Notes: a model not told the origin generated them from the letters alone. DNA of 14,966 nt from Bacteroidales bacterium (GCA_024763595.1 JANTFK010000031.1:1-14966), one strand, 5' to 3'. Shown: positions 1 to 7,288, counted from the stretch's first letter. Numbers and translations are program-made.

Positions 1-1
1 C

Positions 2-82
2 GAAAAATCTGCCGGGGAATCTGCCGGGGAATCCGCCAATAATGCCGCCGGGGAGTCCGCTTCAGAATCTGCCGGAGAATCT
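2..82 (+). repeat. Imperfect E-S-A-G coding repeats at the window edge
   Basis: About 27 codons read as units of Glu-Ser-Ala-Gly and close variants, with GAATCTGCCGGG as the common DNA form. One unit is interrupted by Asn-Asn-Ala. The array continues beyond the left edge, so its length cannot be known. It probably forms a flexible acidic linker before the first folded module. Confidence 0.75.
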
Positions 83-1642
83 GTGGTCCCGGATATTATA
101 CTCAGAACCACTCCTACTGAATTGTTGCAGTCGGATGGAGAACCTGAGTTTTCCCCCATTGAGGGAACCTCCATTCTCTATATGACCAATACAGCCGATG
201 ATATCCTGATGAATATTGAAACCCAGGAGTATTTCATCCTGGTGGCAGGAAGATGGTACCGTTCCAGGTCCCTTTCAGATGGCCCCTGGTCCTTTGTGGA
301 TCCGGACGAGGTACCCGAAGGCTTTGCAACCATTCCCGAGGACTCGGATATGGCATCGGTCCTGGCAAGTGTAGCCGGTACCCAGGAAGCCAAAGAGGCT
401 GTGCTGGAAAACCAGATACCCCAGACGGCGGAAGTGGACCGTTCAGAAGCAAAGCTGGAAGTGACGTATGACGGAAAACCCAAATTTGAGAAGATCTCGG
501 GTACTGGTATGAGATACGCGGTCAATACGGATAAATCGGTGCTTTTGATTGATAACAGGTATTACTGTTGTGACAATGCCATCTGGTTTGAATCCGGTTC
601 GCCCTCAGGTCCCTGGGTCGTTAGTACCGCAGTTCCTGAATCGGTACAGGAGATCCCCCCTGAATCGCCCGTGTATAATGTGAAGTATGTCTATATCTAT
701 GATTCCACTCCGGATGTTGTCTATGTGGGTTATACACCGGGTTATGTAAATTCCTATGTCTACAGGGGATGCGTCTATTACGGAACCGGTTATTACTACA
801 GGCCCTGGTATGGTGTTTATTATTATCCCAGACCAGTGACTTATGGATATAGTGTGCACTGGAACCCGTATTCGGGATGGGGCTTCTCCTTTGGAGTCTC
901 CTATGGCTGGATGACCTTCGGCTGGGGTGCACCCCATTATGGATGGTGGGGTCCTGCCGGATACAGGAACGGATATCACTACGGGTATCATCACGGATAC
1001 TCTCATGGCTACAGGGCAGGCTACAATGCAGGAAGAAGAGATGCATACCATCGCCCAACCCCGTACAATAACCGCTATCGTGCCTCCAACAATGTATATA
1101 GTAACCGTCCCCAGGGTGTCCGGCGTTCGGGAAATAACTATTATGATCCCAGGACCGGCAACAGGGTTACTTCACCCGACAGGGGTGCCAGGCCCGCCAC
1201 AAAGCCAGCCAACCGGCCCAATAATGTCTATACGGACAAAAACGGGAATGTTTACCGCCGGGATGGAAATAACTGGGACAGGGTGGAAAACAACAAACGC
1301 CCGTCGCAGCCGTCCACGCGGGAAAGCAGGCCTGCGACAAGACCATCACAGCCTTCCACACGGCCCTCTCAACCCTCTACCCGGCCTTCACAGCCGTCCA
1401 CCCGGCCATCCCCGTCGGACCGCTCCTCCAAATCATATAACAGGCCGGGCGCTTCCGGACCCAACAGCCTGAACAGGGATTATAACTCAAGAAACAGGGG
1501 GGCACAGCGATCCCAACAATACAACCAGAACCGGCAGAATTACCAGTATAACAGGGCTGCTCCTTCCAGGTCATCCAGGCCGGCAGCGTCGCCGGGCAGG
1601 TCTGGTGGGGGTCGTCCCTCCTCCGGTGCACGAAGAAGATAG
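2..1642 (+). CDS. Surface/secreted protein with two WYR..GPW-type repeats and Tyr/Gly-rich region (often labelled carbohydrate-binding family V/XII), 5' partial
   Basis: The frame is open from base 2, so the start lies upstream; the GTG at 83 is only an in-frame valine codon. The visible 546 residues begin with about 27 residues of E-S-A-G repeats. Two related modules follow. The first holds ILYMTNT, GRWYRS and DGPWSFV; the second holds MRYAVNT, AIWFESG and SGPWVV. A segment with TPDVVYVGYTPGY then leads into a Tyr/Gly/Trp/His-rich stretch (YRPWYG, GYHYGYHHGYSHGY), and the tail is basic and rich in Arg, Pro, Ser and Asn. I recognise this order from a widespread family usually left hypothetical or called carbohydrate-binding family V/XII; I know of no experimental function. 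Composition suggests an exported, envelope-exposed protein, but the signal peptide is outside the window. It converges on the DUF1080 gene. The family call is from memory of sequence patterns; the function is unknown. Confidence 0.85.
   Translation, partial: EKSAGESAGESANNAAGESASESAGESVVPDIILRTTPTELLQSDGEPEFSPIEGTSILYMTNTADDILMNIETQEYFILVAGRWYRSRSLSDGPWSFVDPDEVPEGFATIPEDSDMASVLASVAGTQEAKEAVLENQIPQTAEVDRSEAKLEVTYDGKPKFEKISGTGMRYAVNTDKSVLLIDNRYYCCDNAIWFESGSPSGPWVVSTAVPESVQEIPPESPVYNVKYVYIYDSTPDVVYVGYTPGYVNSYVYRGCVYYGTGYYYRPWYGVYYYPRPVTYGYSVHWNPYSGWGFSFGVSYGWMTFGWGAPHYGWWGPAGYRNGYHYGYHHGYSHGYRAGYNAGRRDAYHRPTPYNNRYRASNNVYSNRPQGVRRSGNNYYDPRTGNRVTSPDRGARPATKPANRPNNVYTDKNGNVYRRDGNNWDRVENNKRPSQPSTRESRPATRPSQPSTRPSQPSTRPSQPSTRPSPSDRSSKSYNRPGASGPNSLNRDYNSRNRGAQRSQQYNQNRQNYQYNRAAPSRSSRPAASPGRSGGGRPSSGARRR
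1298..1412 (+). repeat. Four-fold R-P-S-Q-P-S-T coding repeats
   Basis: The C-terminal tail holds one RPSQPSTR unit, a short break (ESRPAT), then three consecutive 21-nt units spelling RPSQPST and a last partial RPSPS. The protein repeat is exact, but the codons differ between units (CCATCACAG, CCCTCTCAA, CCTTCACAG). This points to an old array kept at protein level rather than recent slippage. It is probably a disordered, basic linker or wall-binding tail. Confidence 0.8.
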
Positions 1643-1669
1643 CATGTATGTAATCAAATGATCAAAGCC

Positions 1670-1703
1670 ATTGAGTCCACTGTCCGGTCAGGACTGTATC
1701 AAT
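1670..1703. terminator. Weak bidirectional hairpin between convergent genes
   Basis: ATTGAGTCC at 1670-1678 can pair with GGAC (1691-1694) and TCAAT (1699-1703), leaving a 4-nt bulge. It sits between the stop codons of the two convergent genes at 1642 and 1707. It lacks a T-run on either side, so it is at best a weak terminator. Confidence 0.25.
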
Positions 1704-1706
1704 TGT

Positions 1707-2528
1707 CTACTTACCCAGATCCAGTAACTCCACTTTTCTGAAATCAAAGGGATGGCTCTCTGCCTGCAGGGCAATATATCCCGCAGTGAGCGGAGTTCCT
1801 TCAGCCAGCGGGAACCTTTCCGGCAGCTCACCGCCTACCTGGGGCTTGGAATAGGTCAATACGGTATCTCCGTTAACCAGATGATGAATGATGCTGTCTC
1901 CATGTACTTCCAGTTCAAACAGGACCCACTCCTCACCGTCAAATGTGGGTGAGGAGGAGTTGGTACAGTGGCGGGTGACAAGCTCCCCGTTCATTACCAC
2001 GTTCGTACCGGGCGTGCAGAGGTTACCGGTGGGCCTTTCACCCTCACCCGTTCCTCCCAGGAGCTGGGCCTCGATGCTGACAGGAAAGGCCTGGTCCAGG
2101 CCCATTGATCCGGGCGATTGTGCATGGAACATGACGCCGCTGTTCTTAATGGCCCAGTCGGCTCCCCCGGGCACCTGTTCGCCCACAATGCGGTATTCCA
2201 CCCGGAGCCTGTAATGGGAGTACGGGGTTTTATAAAAAATATGTCCGTACTCCCCGTTAAAATGTTCATATTGATCATATCGTGTAACCATCATTCCGTT
2301 CTCCACCCGGAATGTGTTGTTATAGTTCTCACCCAAAGGATGTTTACAGATCTTGATAATCCATCCTTCCAGGTCTTTTCCGTTAAAAAGCTGGATCCAC
2401 TTCTGGTTTTGAGCCGGTGTTTCTTCCCCGGCCGGTTCTGAATTCCGGGCTGTTCTTTGATTACCGGTGTTCTGGTTGCAGGCGAGGGCAGTGATCAGCA
2501 GGAGCGGGAGCAATATCAGTTTTTTCAT
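1707..2528 (-). CDS. DUF1080 (3-keto-disaccharide hydrolase-like) lipoprotein
   Basis: The start is placed at ATG 2528 because it opens a lipoprotein signal (MKKLILLPLLLITALAC, Cys17). The frame is open upstream to 2585, but that would add 19 residues before the signal. A short polar linker (about 18-42) is followed by a single domain of the DUF1080/3-keto-disaccharide hydrolase type, a jelly-roll related to concanavalin-like folds. Recognisable motifs are LFNGKDLEGW (about 47-56), FRVENGMMV, the FYKTPYSHYRLRVEYR strand, NSGVMFHAQ (129-137), and a late strand ending in GYIALQAE. The 273-residue length is normal for one domain. Family members act on 3-keto-glucosides or other sugars in the periplasm; the substrate here cannot be read. 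It stands 235 bp downstream of the desaturase gene, on the same strand, and probably has its own promoter. The family call is firm and the catalytic role is inferred. Confidence 0.88.
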   Translation of the reverse strand: MKKLILLPLLLITALACNQNTGNQRTARNSEPAGEETPAQNQKWIQLFNGKDLEGWIIKICKHPLGENYNNTFRVENGMMVTRYDQYEHFNGEYGHIFYKTPYSHYRLRVEYRIVGEQVPGGADWAIKNSGVMFHAQSPGSMGLDQAFPVSIEAQLLGGTGEGERPTGNLCTPGTNVVMNGELVTRHCTNSSSPTFDGEEWVLFELEVHGDSIIHHLVNGDTVLTYSKPQVGGELPERFPLAEGTPLTAGYIALQAESHPFDFRKVELLDLGK

Positions 2529-2636
2529 ATGCGGGGTTTTGGTTAGTAGGGTTTGCAATATACAAAACAGCAACTGATCTGACACTGCGCAAACCTTGAT
2601 ATTTCAACCGGGGAGCTGCCGCGGATTATTCCACTG

Positions 2637-2654
2637 TGTCACCATCATGTGACA
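2637..2654. promoter_or_regulatory. Perfect dyad TGTCAC-N6-GTGACA upstream of DUF1080 gene
   Basis: Six-base arms TGTCAC (2637-2642) and GTGACA (2649-2654) are exact inverted repeats around CATCAT. The dyad lies about 109-126 bp upstream of the ATG at 2528, in the longest non-coding gap of the window (2529-2763). Its geometry resembles sites for Crp/Fnr-type dimers, but no regulator is encoded nearby. The same gap also holds the palindrome TCAATTAATTGA (2744-2755), just after the desaturase stop. No convincing Bacteroidota promoter box was found in the gap. Confidence 0.3.
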
Positions 2655-2763
2655 TGCAGCATTTGCAAAAAAGAACCCCAGGAACATTTTCATATCACTT
2701 GTTATTCTACCCTCTGTAATGTGGCTTCTGATTAGCCGGTTTGTCAATTAATTGATCAGCATC

Positions 2764-3777
2764 TCAGGTTGCTTCAATTCCCTGCCTTCTGTACTGTCTG
2801 AAACTGATTAGCCGGCCTGCTTCTTCGTACCACAACCGCAGGGCCATGGTTCGTATGCTGGGCCCGAATGTGACGGGTTTAATGTTTTTAAATATCGCAT
2901 TCTCCCGGTGACAGCGTTCCAGGTTGTAATTGGGGATCTTCGGACTAAGGTGATGGATATGGTGAAATCCGATGTTCCCCGAGAACCATTGCAGAATTCC
3001 CGGAAACTTCAGATAGGAGCTTCCTTCCAATGCCATTTTTTTATAATCCCACTCGTTCTGTCTCACCCAGATCACATGCTCAAACTGATGCTGTACATAA
3101 AAAAGCCATACACCCGCTACGGTTGCCAGATAAATTACAGGAAGCTGGATCAGCAGAAATGCTTTCCATCCCATCAGGAGGATCAGTGCCGTTGAAAAAA
3201 CAGCAATGATCAGATTACAAATATAGATGCTTCTGCGTTCGGCGGTGCCCATGCCTTTCCTGGTAAACCTGAACCATACAACAAACAGGAAAAAAGGTGC
3301 CACCCCAAACAATATCAACGGGTGCCGGTACAATCGATAGAGTAGTTTCTTACCCCGTGACAGTTGTTGATATTCACTTACTGTCAGGGTCCAGACATCA
3401 CCATGGCCTCTTTTATCAAGATTTCCAACCGTTTTGTGATGAATCGCATGGTCATTGTGCCAGCGATCATAAGGAGTAAAAGCCAGGCTCCCCAGGATTG
3501 TTCCGGTAATCCTGTTTGCCCTGGATGAACGAAAGAAGGAACCATGACCGCAATCGTGAAAAATGATAAACATCCTCACAAGGAATCCGGCGGCAACAAC
3601 AGCGAGAACCAGGGTGAGCAGGTATGAAACCTGCAGGCTGTAGTACATCAGGATCCACAGCAGGATATAAGGTCCCAGGGAGTTGATAATCTGCCAGATA
3701 CTTTTCGCCGGGTCCGGTTTGTTGTACTTGCTTACGATGTGCATCCATTCCGGGTTTTCGTGCTGATTCTTTTCCAT
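2764..3777 (-). CDS. Membrane fatty acid desaturase (acyl-lipid, omega-6/delta-12-like)
   Basis: This is an integral-membrane di-iron enzyme that would introduce a cis double bond into membrane acyl chains. The three histidine boxes are visible: HDCGH (74-78), HAIHH (110-114, inside HNDHAIHH) and HHIHH (262-266). Extra conserved His residues fall in VQHQFEHVIW (H230, H234). Hydrophobic segments surround the boxes at about 35-72, 150-160 and 172-228. The 337-residue length fits the bacterial family. ATG 3777 is preferred over GTG 3795 because a GAGGA lies just upstream of it. The closest match in pattern is the bacterial omega-6 desaturase group, but regiospecificity cannot be read from sequence. 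It follows the small ORF and the symporter on the same strand, with a 79-nt gap before its start. It may be expressed with them or from its own promoter. Confidence 0.92.
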   Translation of the reverse strand: MEKNQHENPEWMHIVSKYNKPDPAKSIWQIINSLGPYILLWILMYYSLQVSYLLTLVLAVVAAGFLVRMFIIFHDCGHGSFFRSSRANRITGTILGSLAFTPYDRWHNDHAIHHKTVGNLDKRGHGDVWTLTVSEYQQLSRGKKLLYRLYRHPLILFGVAPFFLFVVWFRFTRKGMGTAERRSIYICNLIIAVFSTALILLMGWKAFLLIQLPVIYLATVAGVWLFYVQHQFEHVIWVRQNEWDYKKMALEGSSYLKFPGILQWFSGNIGFHHIHHLSPKIPNYNLERCHRENAIFKNIKPVTFGPSIRTMALRLWYEEAGRLISFRQYRRQGIEAT

Positions 3778-3856
3778 TTTTCCTCGTTTTAACACCTCGT
3801 ATCATTGATAAGACAAGTAAGTCGTATATCTGGTTTTCTCACGGAAGGTAGTTTTT

Positions 3857-4042
3857 TCAAAACCGGCCTTTGCTCTCCTTCCAGTCCTCTTCCCAGTCCT
3901 CTTCCCAGTCCTCGTATATTCTGGGAATGAAGTAACTACCCAAATAGAGAGGGAGTTCGCGCTCCCTGAAACAGGGATGTTCAAACCGGGCCACAGTGCC
4001 ACCTTTCAGCTGCCTGATCATCCAGGCTAAGATTTTATCCAT
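3857..4042 (-). CDS. Small hypothetical protein with EDWE repeats, coupled to symporter gene
   Basis: A 61-residue ORF whose ATG follows the symporter's TGA directly (TGAATG), which favours translational coupling. The N-terminal half is amphipathic and basic (MDKILAWMIRQLKGG). The middle contains RFEHPCFRERELPLYLG. The C-terminus carries three tandem Glu-Asp-Trp-Glu-like units and ends WKESKGRF. There is no signal peptide or clear membrane segment. I do not recognise a family. In favour of reality are the junction, the sensible amino-acid composition and the place inside an operon; against it is the small size. The competing overlapping frame (3802-4002) has no such junction and looks like a shadow. 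No Shine-Dalgarno site is visible. Confidence 0.5.
   Translation of the reverse strand: MDKILAWMIRQLKGGTVARFEHPCFRERELPLYLGSYFIPRIYEDWEEDWEEDWKESKGRF
3881..3916 (-). repeat. Three tandem 12-nt repeats (CCAGTCCTCTTC on + strand)
   Basis: Two units are identical (3881-3892, 3893-3904) and the third (3905-3916) differs only in its last three bases. On the minus strand they encode the repeated EDWE of the small ORF. Because the unit is four codons long, gain or loss of a copy would keep the frame. The near-identity at DNA level suggests a recent or slippage-prone array. Confidence 0.85.
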
Positions 4043-5431
4043 TCAGCTGGTATTTGTCAGTTTTTTGAAATACTCCCTGGAGGCCCTTACCACATGTGGA
4101 GACAAAAGGAGGGCGGAGATCATGGTGGGAAAGGCCATAAGGGCATAGGCCCCGTCGAAGATGCCCACCACTGTACCCAGTGTTGCAGTGGCTCCCAGGG
4201 GGATGGTGATGATGTAGAACCATTTGTAGAGGTAGCTGTGCCTGGCCCCGAAAATAAAGGAGAAACATTTGGTTCCGTAGTAGGGGAAAGAGAGCATGGT
4301 GGATAGAGAGAAAACGGTAACACAGATGGTTAACAGGTATGATCCGAATCCGGGTAGTGCCATCTCAAATGCATCGGCTGTAAGGGTAATCCCGTCCGAT
4401 TCCCCCGCATTCCAGACTCCGGTGATGATCAGTGCCAGTGCCGTCATGGTACAGACGATGATGGTATCCACCACAGGACCCAGCATGGCCACCAGTCCTT
4501 CCCTGACCGGTTCACTGGTTTTGGCGGCACCATGGGCCATGGGAGCAGTACCGATTCCGGCTTCATTGGAGAAGGCAGCACGCCTGACCCCGGTAATGAC
4601 CAGGGCACCCAGTGATCCGCCCAGTACCGATTGTGCGGTAAAGGCGTCACGGAAGATCAGGGCAAAACTGGGTAAGATCTTCTCCGGACTGGAGAAGATG
4701 ATAACCAGCACCGATAAAACATAGAGGGCAACCATAACGGGGACCATCCTTCCGGTTACCTTACCGATCCGTTTGATCCCCCCGAAGATCACAATGCCCA
4801 CCAGGATGGCCACCATAAGCCCCGAGATCAGGTTGGAGGTGAACCCGGCTTCAATGTGGTTGGGAATCAGCACAACATCCCGGACGATCTGGGTCAGCTG
4901 GTTCACCTGGAACATGGGCAGTACCCCGATCATTCCCAGCAGGGAGAAAAATACGGCCAGGGGTTTCCAGTTTCTGCCCAGTCCCTCCACGATCACATAC
5001 ATGGGACCACCCTGGATCTCCCCGTTAGAGTCCCTTCCCCGGTACATTACCGACAGGGTACAGGTAAAATACTTGGTGGTTACCCCAAGGATGGCACTTA
5101 CCCACATCCAGAAGATGGCACCCGGTCCGCCCATTGTAATGGCCAGGGCCACTCCGGTAATATTGCCCATTCCAACCGTGGCAGCCAGGGCTGTGGAGAG
5201 TGCCTGGTAATGGTTGATCTGTCCCGGTTCATCCGGGTCGTCATACTTGCCCAGCAGGATGGAGATGGCATGACGAAAATATCTGATCGGCAACAACCTG
5301 GAGTAAACAAGGAAGAAGAGTCCGCCCCCCAATAGCAGGAGCAGCAGGGGTGTGCCCCATGCCAAGTCAGAGAAGCCCGTGATAATTCTTTCGATGGCAG
5401 GTATGCTCTCCTGTATGATCTGGTCCTTCAT
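4043..5431 (-). CDS. Sodium:alanine/glycine symporter, AGCS family
   Basis: This is an inner-membrane secondary transporter that couples Na+ (or H+) entry to uptake of alanine, glycine or a similar small amino acid. AGCS hallmarks are in order: an N-terminal membrane helix (about 26-43), GMGNITGVALAITMGGPGA (87-105) leading into FWMW, GGPMYVIVEGLG (141-152), and SNEAGIGTAPMAHGAA (288-303). About ten hydrophobic segments follow the usual spacing. The 462-residue length is within the family range. The ATG at 5431 is 12 nt after the stop of the MutS-like gene, and an AAGGA lies 8 nt upstream of it, supplied by a short local duplication. The small ORF begins at once after its stop. Substrate preference among AGCS members cannot be decided here, so no gene symbol is given. 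Confidence 0.95.
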   Translation of the reverse strand: MKDQIIQESIPAIERIITGFSDLAWGTPLLLLLLGGGLFFLVYSRLLPIRYFRHAISILLGKYDDPDEPGQINHYQALSTALAATVGMGNITGVALAITMGGPGAIFWMWVSAILGVTTKYFTCTLSVMYRGRDSNGEIQGGPMYVIVEGLGRNWKPLAVFFSLLGMIGVLPMFQVNQLTQIVRDVVLIPNHIEAGFTSNLISGLMVAILVGIVIFGGIKRIGKVTGRMVPVMVALYVLSVLVIIFSSPEKILPSFALIFRDAFTAQSVLGGSLGALVITGVRRAAFSNEAGIGTAPMAHGAAKTSEPVREGLVAMLGPVVDTIIVCTMTALALIITGVWNAGESDGITLTADAFEMALPGFGSYLLTICVTVFSLSTMLSFPYYGTKCFSFIFGARHSYLYKWFYIITIPLGATATLGTVVGIFDGAYALMAFPTMISALLLSPHVVRASREYFKKLTNTS

Positions 5432-5447
5432 CTATCTGGTCCTTCAT
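5418..5447 (-). repeat. Duplicated start region (14-nt direct repeat) at the MutS-like/symporter junction
   Basis: On the minus strand ATGAAGGACCAGAT occurs at 5447-5434 and again at 5431-5418, a 16-nt period. The upstream copy's ATG overlaps the stop of the MutS-like gene as ATGA but reads out of frame with the symporter. The downstream copy is the actual symporter start. Confidence 0.85.
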
Positions 5448-7246
5448 CCATCTGCTTCATCATCCATAATGTCCATCTGCTTCATCAGGAAGGAGGCGTT
5501 CATATTGGTGGCGATCCCTCTCCGGATGGTGTAATCGAAGGTCAGCTCCTTACCATTGATGTAGCTTTCGAAACAGTAATTTACCACTTCATCTTTGTGC
5601 GCGGATTCCAACTCTCCCAGTGAGAGGTCATGTGTGGCGATAAAACAGCGGACCGGGTGATGAAGCATACGACGGATCAGTCCCTCGGATCCGCGCTTCT
5701 TGTCGGTGGTATTGGTCCCTTTCAGGACCTCATCCAGCAGGATCAGCAGGGGTTTCCCGGTCTCCATCAGCCGGACAATGGATTGCAGCCTTTTTATTTC
5801 GGCCAGGAAATAGGACTCCTCATCTTTCAGTGAATCGGACGTGCGCATGCTGGAATATAGCCCGTGAAAACCGCTCCTGAACCGGGAGGCACACACCGGG
5901 CATCCGGCATATGCAAGGACGGTATTGACTCCCAGGGAACGCAGGAAGGTGGATTTTCCGGCCATGTTGGCACCTGTGATGACCACCACCTTTTCCCTCC
6001 GGATCAGGAGGTCGTTATCAACTCGTTTATGATCCGGAATCAGCGGATGTCCCAGCCTGGTGAATTCCAGTGCTTCCTGCTCTTCCTCCATGACAGGAAC
6101 GGCATAACCTGGATGATTAAAGGAGAAACCGGCCAGGCTGATCATGGCGTCGGTCCACCCGGTCAGCCCGATCCATTCCAGGATCTCTTCCCGGTTCTTC
6201 TCTTTCCAGTTCTCAAGCAGGTGTAGCATGATAAAGTCAAAGAGGAACAGGCCATTGAATAAAACTCCCAGCAGCATGCTCAGCCGCTGGTCGAACAGGT
6301 TGAGCAGCCTGGAAAGTTTCCGGACCTCTTTCATACCCTTTTCTGCTTTCTCTCTACGTGTGTTCAGATCAGGGTGGTCGAACCTGTTCCCTGCAATGAT
6401 CTTCAGCAATCCGGCATACCCTTCCAGTAACAGGTGTTTTTTGGATATGACCGCCTGGTAGCGGTTGGTACGCATGAAGAAGGGGGAGAGCAGGGTGAAG
6501 TTGAATGCCAACAGCAGCAGCAGGTACCAGTAGCGGGAGGTGTCGAAAATTCCGGCTATGGTGATGGCCACTGTAAGCATACTGGCCAGCAGGGCCAGGT
6601 AGAAGAGCCACCTGTGTTTCCTGATATAGGAACGGGAGGAGAGCCAGCTTGTGATATCTTCCAGGTCCTCCTCTTTTTCCCGGATCAGCCTGCCCCGGGC
6701 GGTAAAGCTTTGCCTGAAATCTACCTGGTCCTTCAGGCGGGCAATAATCTCCTGCCGGCTACGGATGGTTTGCCCGGAGTCCGGTTCCGTAGTTAGCATC
6801 TCAGCCAGCAACCGGTCGCCCCGAACGGTCGATGTACGGTTCATGTACTGGAACAGCGAGCCCATTCCAAAAAGGTCCAGGTCATGGGACCAGGGATGTG
6901 TATGGTCAGCATGGCGGGAACCGTCTGGAAGTGACTGGTAATCATGATCCAGACAGGATATTTCTGTTTCGTTGAGCAGTTTCAGCTGACGAAAAAGTTC
7001 CCGCCGGGTTTTATGCCTGTTGTGGACACTTACCAGTGCCAGGAAGACAATGCTCATCAAAAGGGAGAAGAGGTAGCATATGGATACCTGGTGTTTGATA
7101 CCGGCCACAAAAAGCCAGATAAAAGCTACCAGTGCCAGGAGCCTGGCCAGAGACAACACGTTGAGTAACCTGGCCTGCCGCCTGATGGCTTCTGAAAAAC
7201 GGTTAATCCGTACGGTATAGATGGATCGCAGATGCTCCCTGGACAT
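5444..7246 (-). CDS. Membrane-anchored MutS-family ATPase (MutS paralogue lacking mismatch-recognition domain)
   Basis: A 600-residue MutS-like protein. Residues 31-73 form two predicted membrane helices, and two more lie at about 213-233 and 239-257. The MutS core begins at HDLDLFGMGSLFQYMNRTST (121-140). The C-terminal ABC-type ATPase has Walker A GANMAGKS (425-432), Walker B LLILLDE (500-506) followed by GTNTTDKKRGSE, and the switch histidine in IATHD (H539). The N-terminal mismatch-binding domain with its Phe-X-Glu motif is absent, so it is not the mismatch-repair MutS. Paralogues of this layout are common in Bacteroidota and usually labelled 'MutS family' or 'DNA mismatch repair protein'; their role is not established. 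It may act on DNA or recombination intermediates at the membrane. The start ATG 7246 directly follows the T-tract of an intrinsic terminator and no ribosome site is visible. It heads the group with the symporter. Confidence 0.9.
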   Translation of the reverse strand: MSREHLRSIYTVRINRFSEAIRRQARLLNVLSLARLLALVAFIWLFVAGIKHQVSICYLFSLLMSIVFLALVSVHNRHKTRRELFRQLKLLNETEISCLDHDYQSLPDGSRHADHTHPWSHDLDLFGMGSLFQYMNRTSTVRGDRLLAEMLTTEPDSGQTIRSRQEIIARLKDQVDFRQSFTARGRLIREKEEDLEDITSWLSSRSYIRKHRWLFYLALLASMLTVAITIAGIFDTSRYWYLLLLLAFNFTLLSPFFMRTNRYQAVISKKHLLLEGYAGLLKIIAGNRFDHPDLNTRREKAEKGMKEVRKLSRLLNLFDQRLSMLLGVLFNGLFLFDFIMLHLLENWKEKNREEILEWIGLTGWTDAMISLAGFSFNHPGYAVPVMEEEQEALEFTRLGHPLIPDHKRVDNDLLIRREKVVVITGANMAGKSTFLRSLGVNTVLAYAGCPVCASRFRSGFHGLYSSMRTSDSLKDEESYFLAEIKRLQSIVRLMETGKPLLILLDEVLKGTNTTDKKRGSEGLIRRMLHHPVRCFIATHDLSLGELESAHKDEVVNYCFESYINGKELTFDYTIRRGIATNMNASFLMKQMDIMDDEADG

Positions 7247-7288
7247 AAAAAAGGCGGGTTTCTTTAAACGAAGATAAAAAAACCCGCC
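7247..7288 (-). terminator. Intrinsic terminator after the envelope gene group
   Basis: On the minus strand GGCGGGTTT (7288-7280) pairs perfectly with AAACCCGCC (7261-7253). After one mismatch, four more A-T pairs can extend the stem inward. The stem is followed by six T (7252-7247). It lies 45 bp after the stop of the lipoprotein gene and would end that transcript. The T-tract ends exactly at the ATG of the MutS-like gene. A short dyad CCGGTT-A-AACCGG (7305-7317) lies between the stop and the terminator. Confidence 0.8.

Noticed and set aside
927..1472. 181-codon plus-strand open frame
   Set aside because: It overlaps the surface-protein gene in another frame; its Pro/Thr/Ile-rich sequence reflects the repetitive coding of the real gene.
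3802..4002. 66-codon minus-strand frame overlapping the EDWE ORF
   Set aside because: It has no junction with the symporter stop, and its 'GKRTGKRTGRR' sequence is just the 12-nt repeat read in another frame.
5444..7246. Part of a defence or MutS-MutL repair system
   Set aside because: The mismatch domain is missing and the neighbours are a transporter and a desaturase; no nuclease, MutL or defence gene is adjacent.
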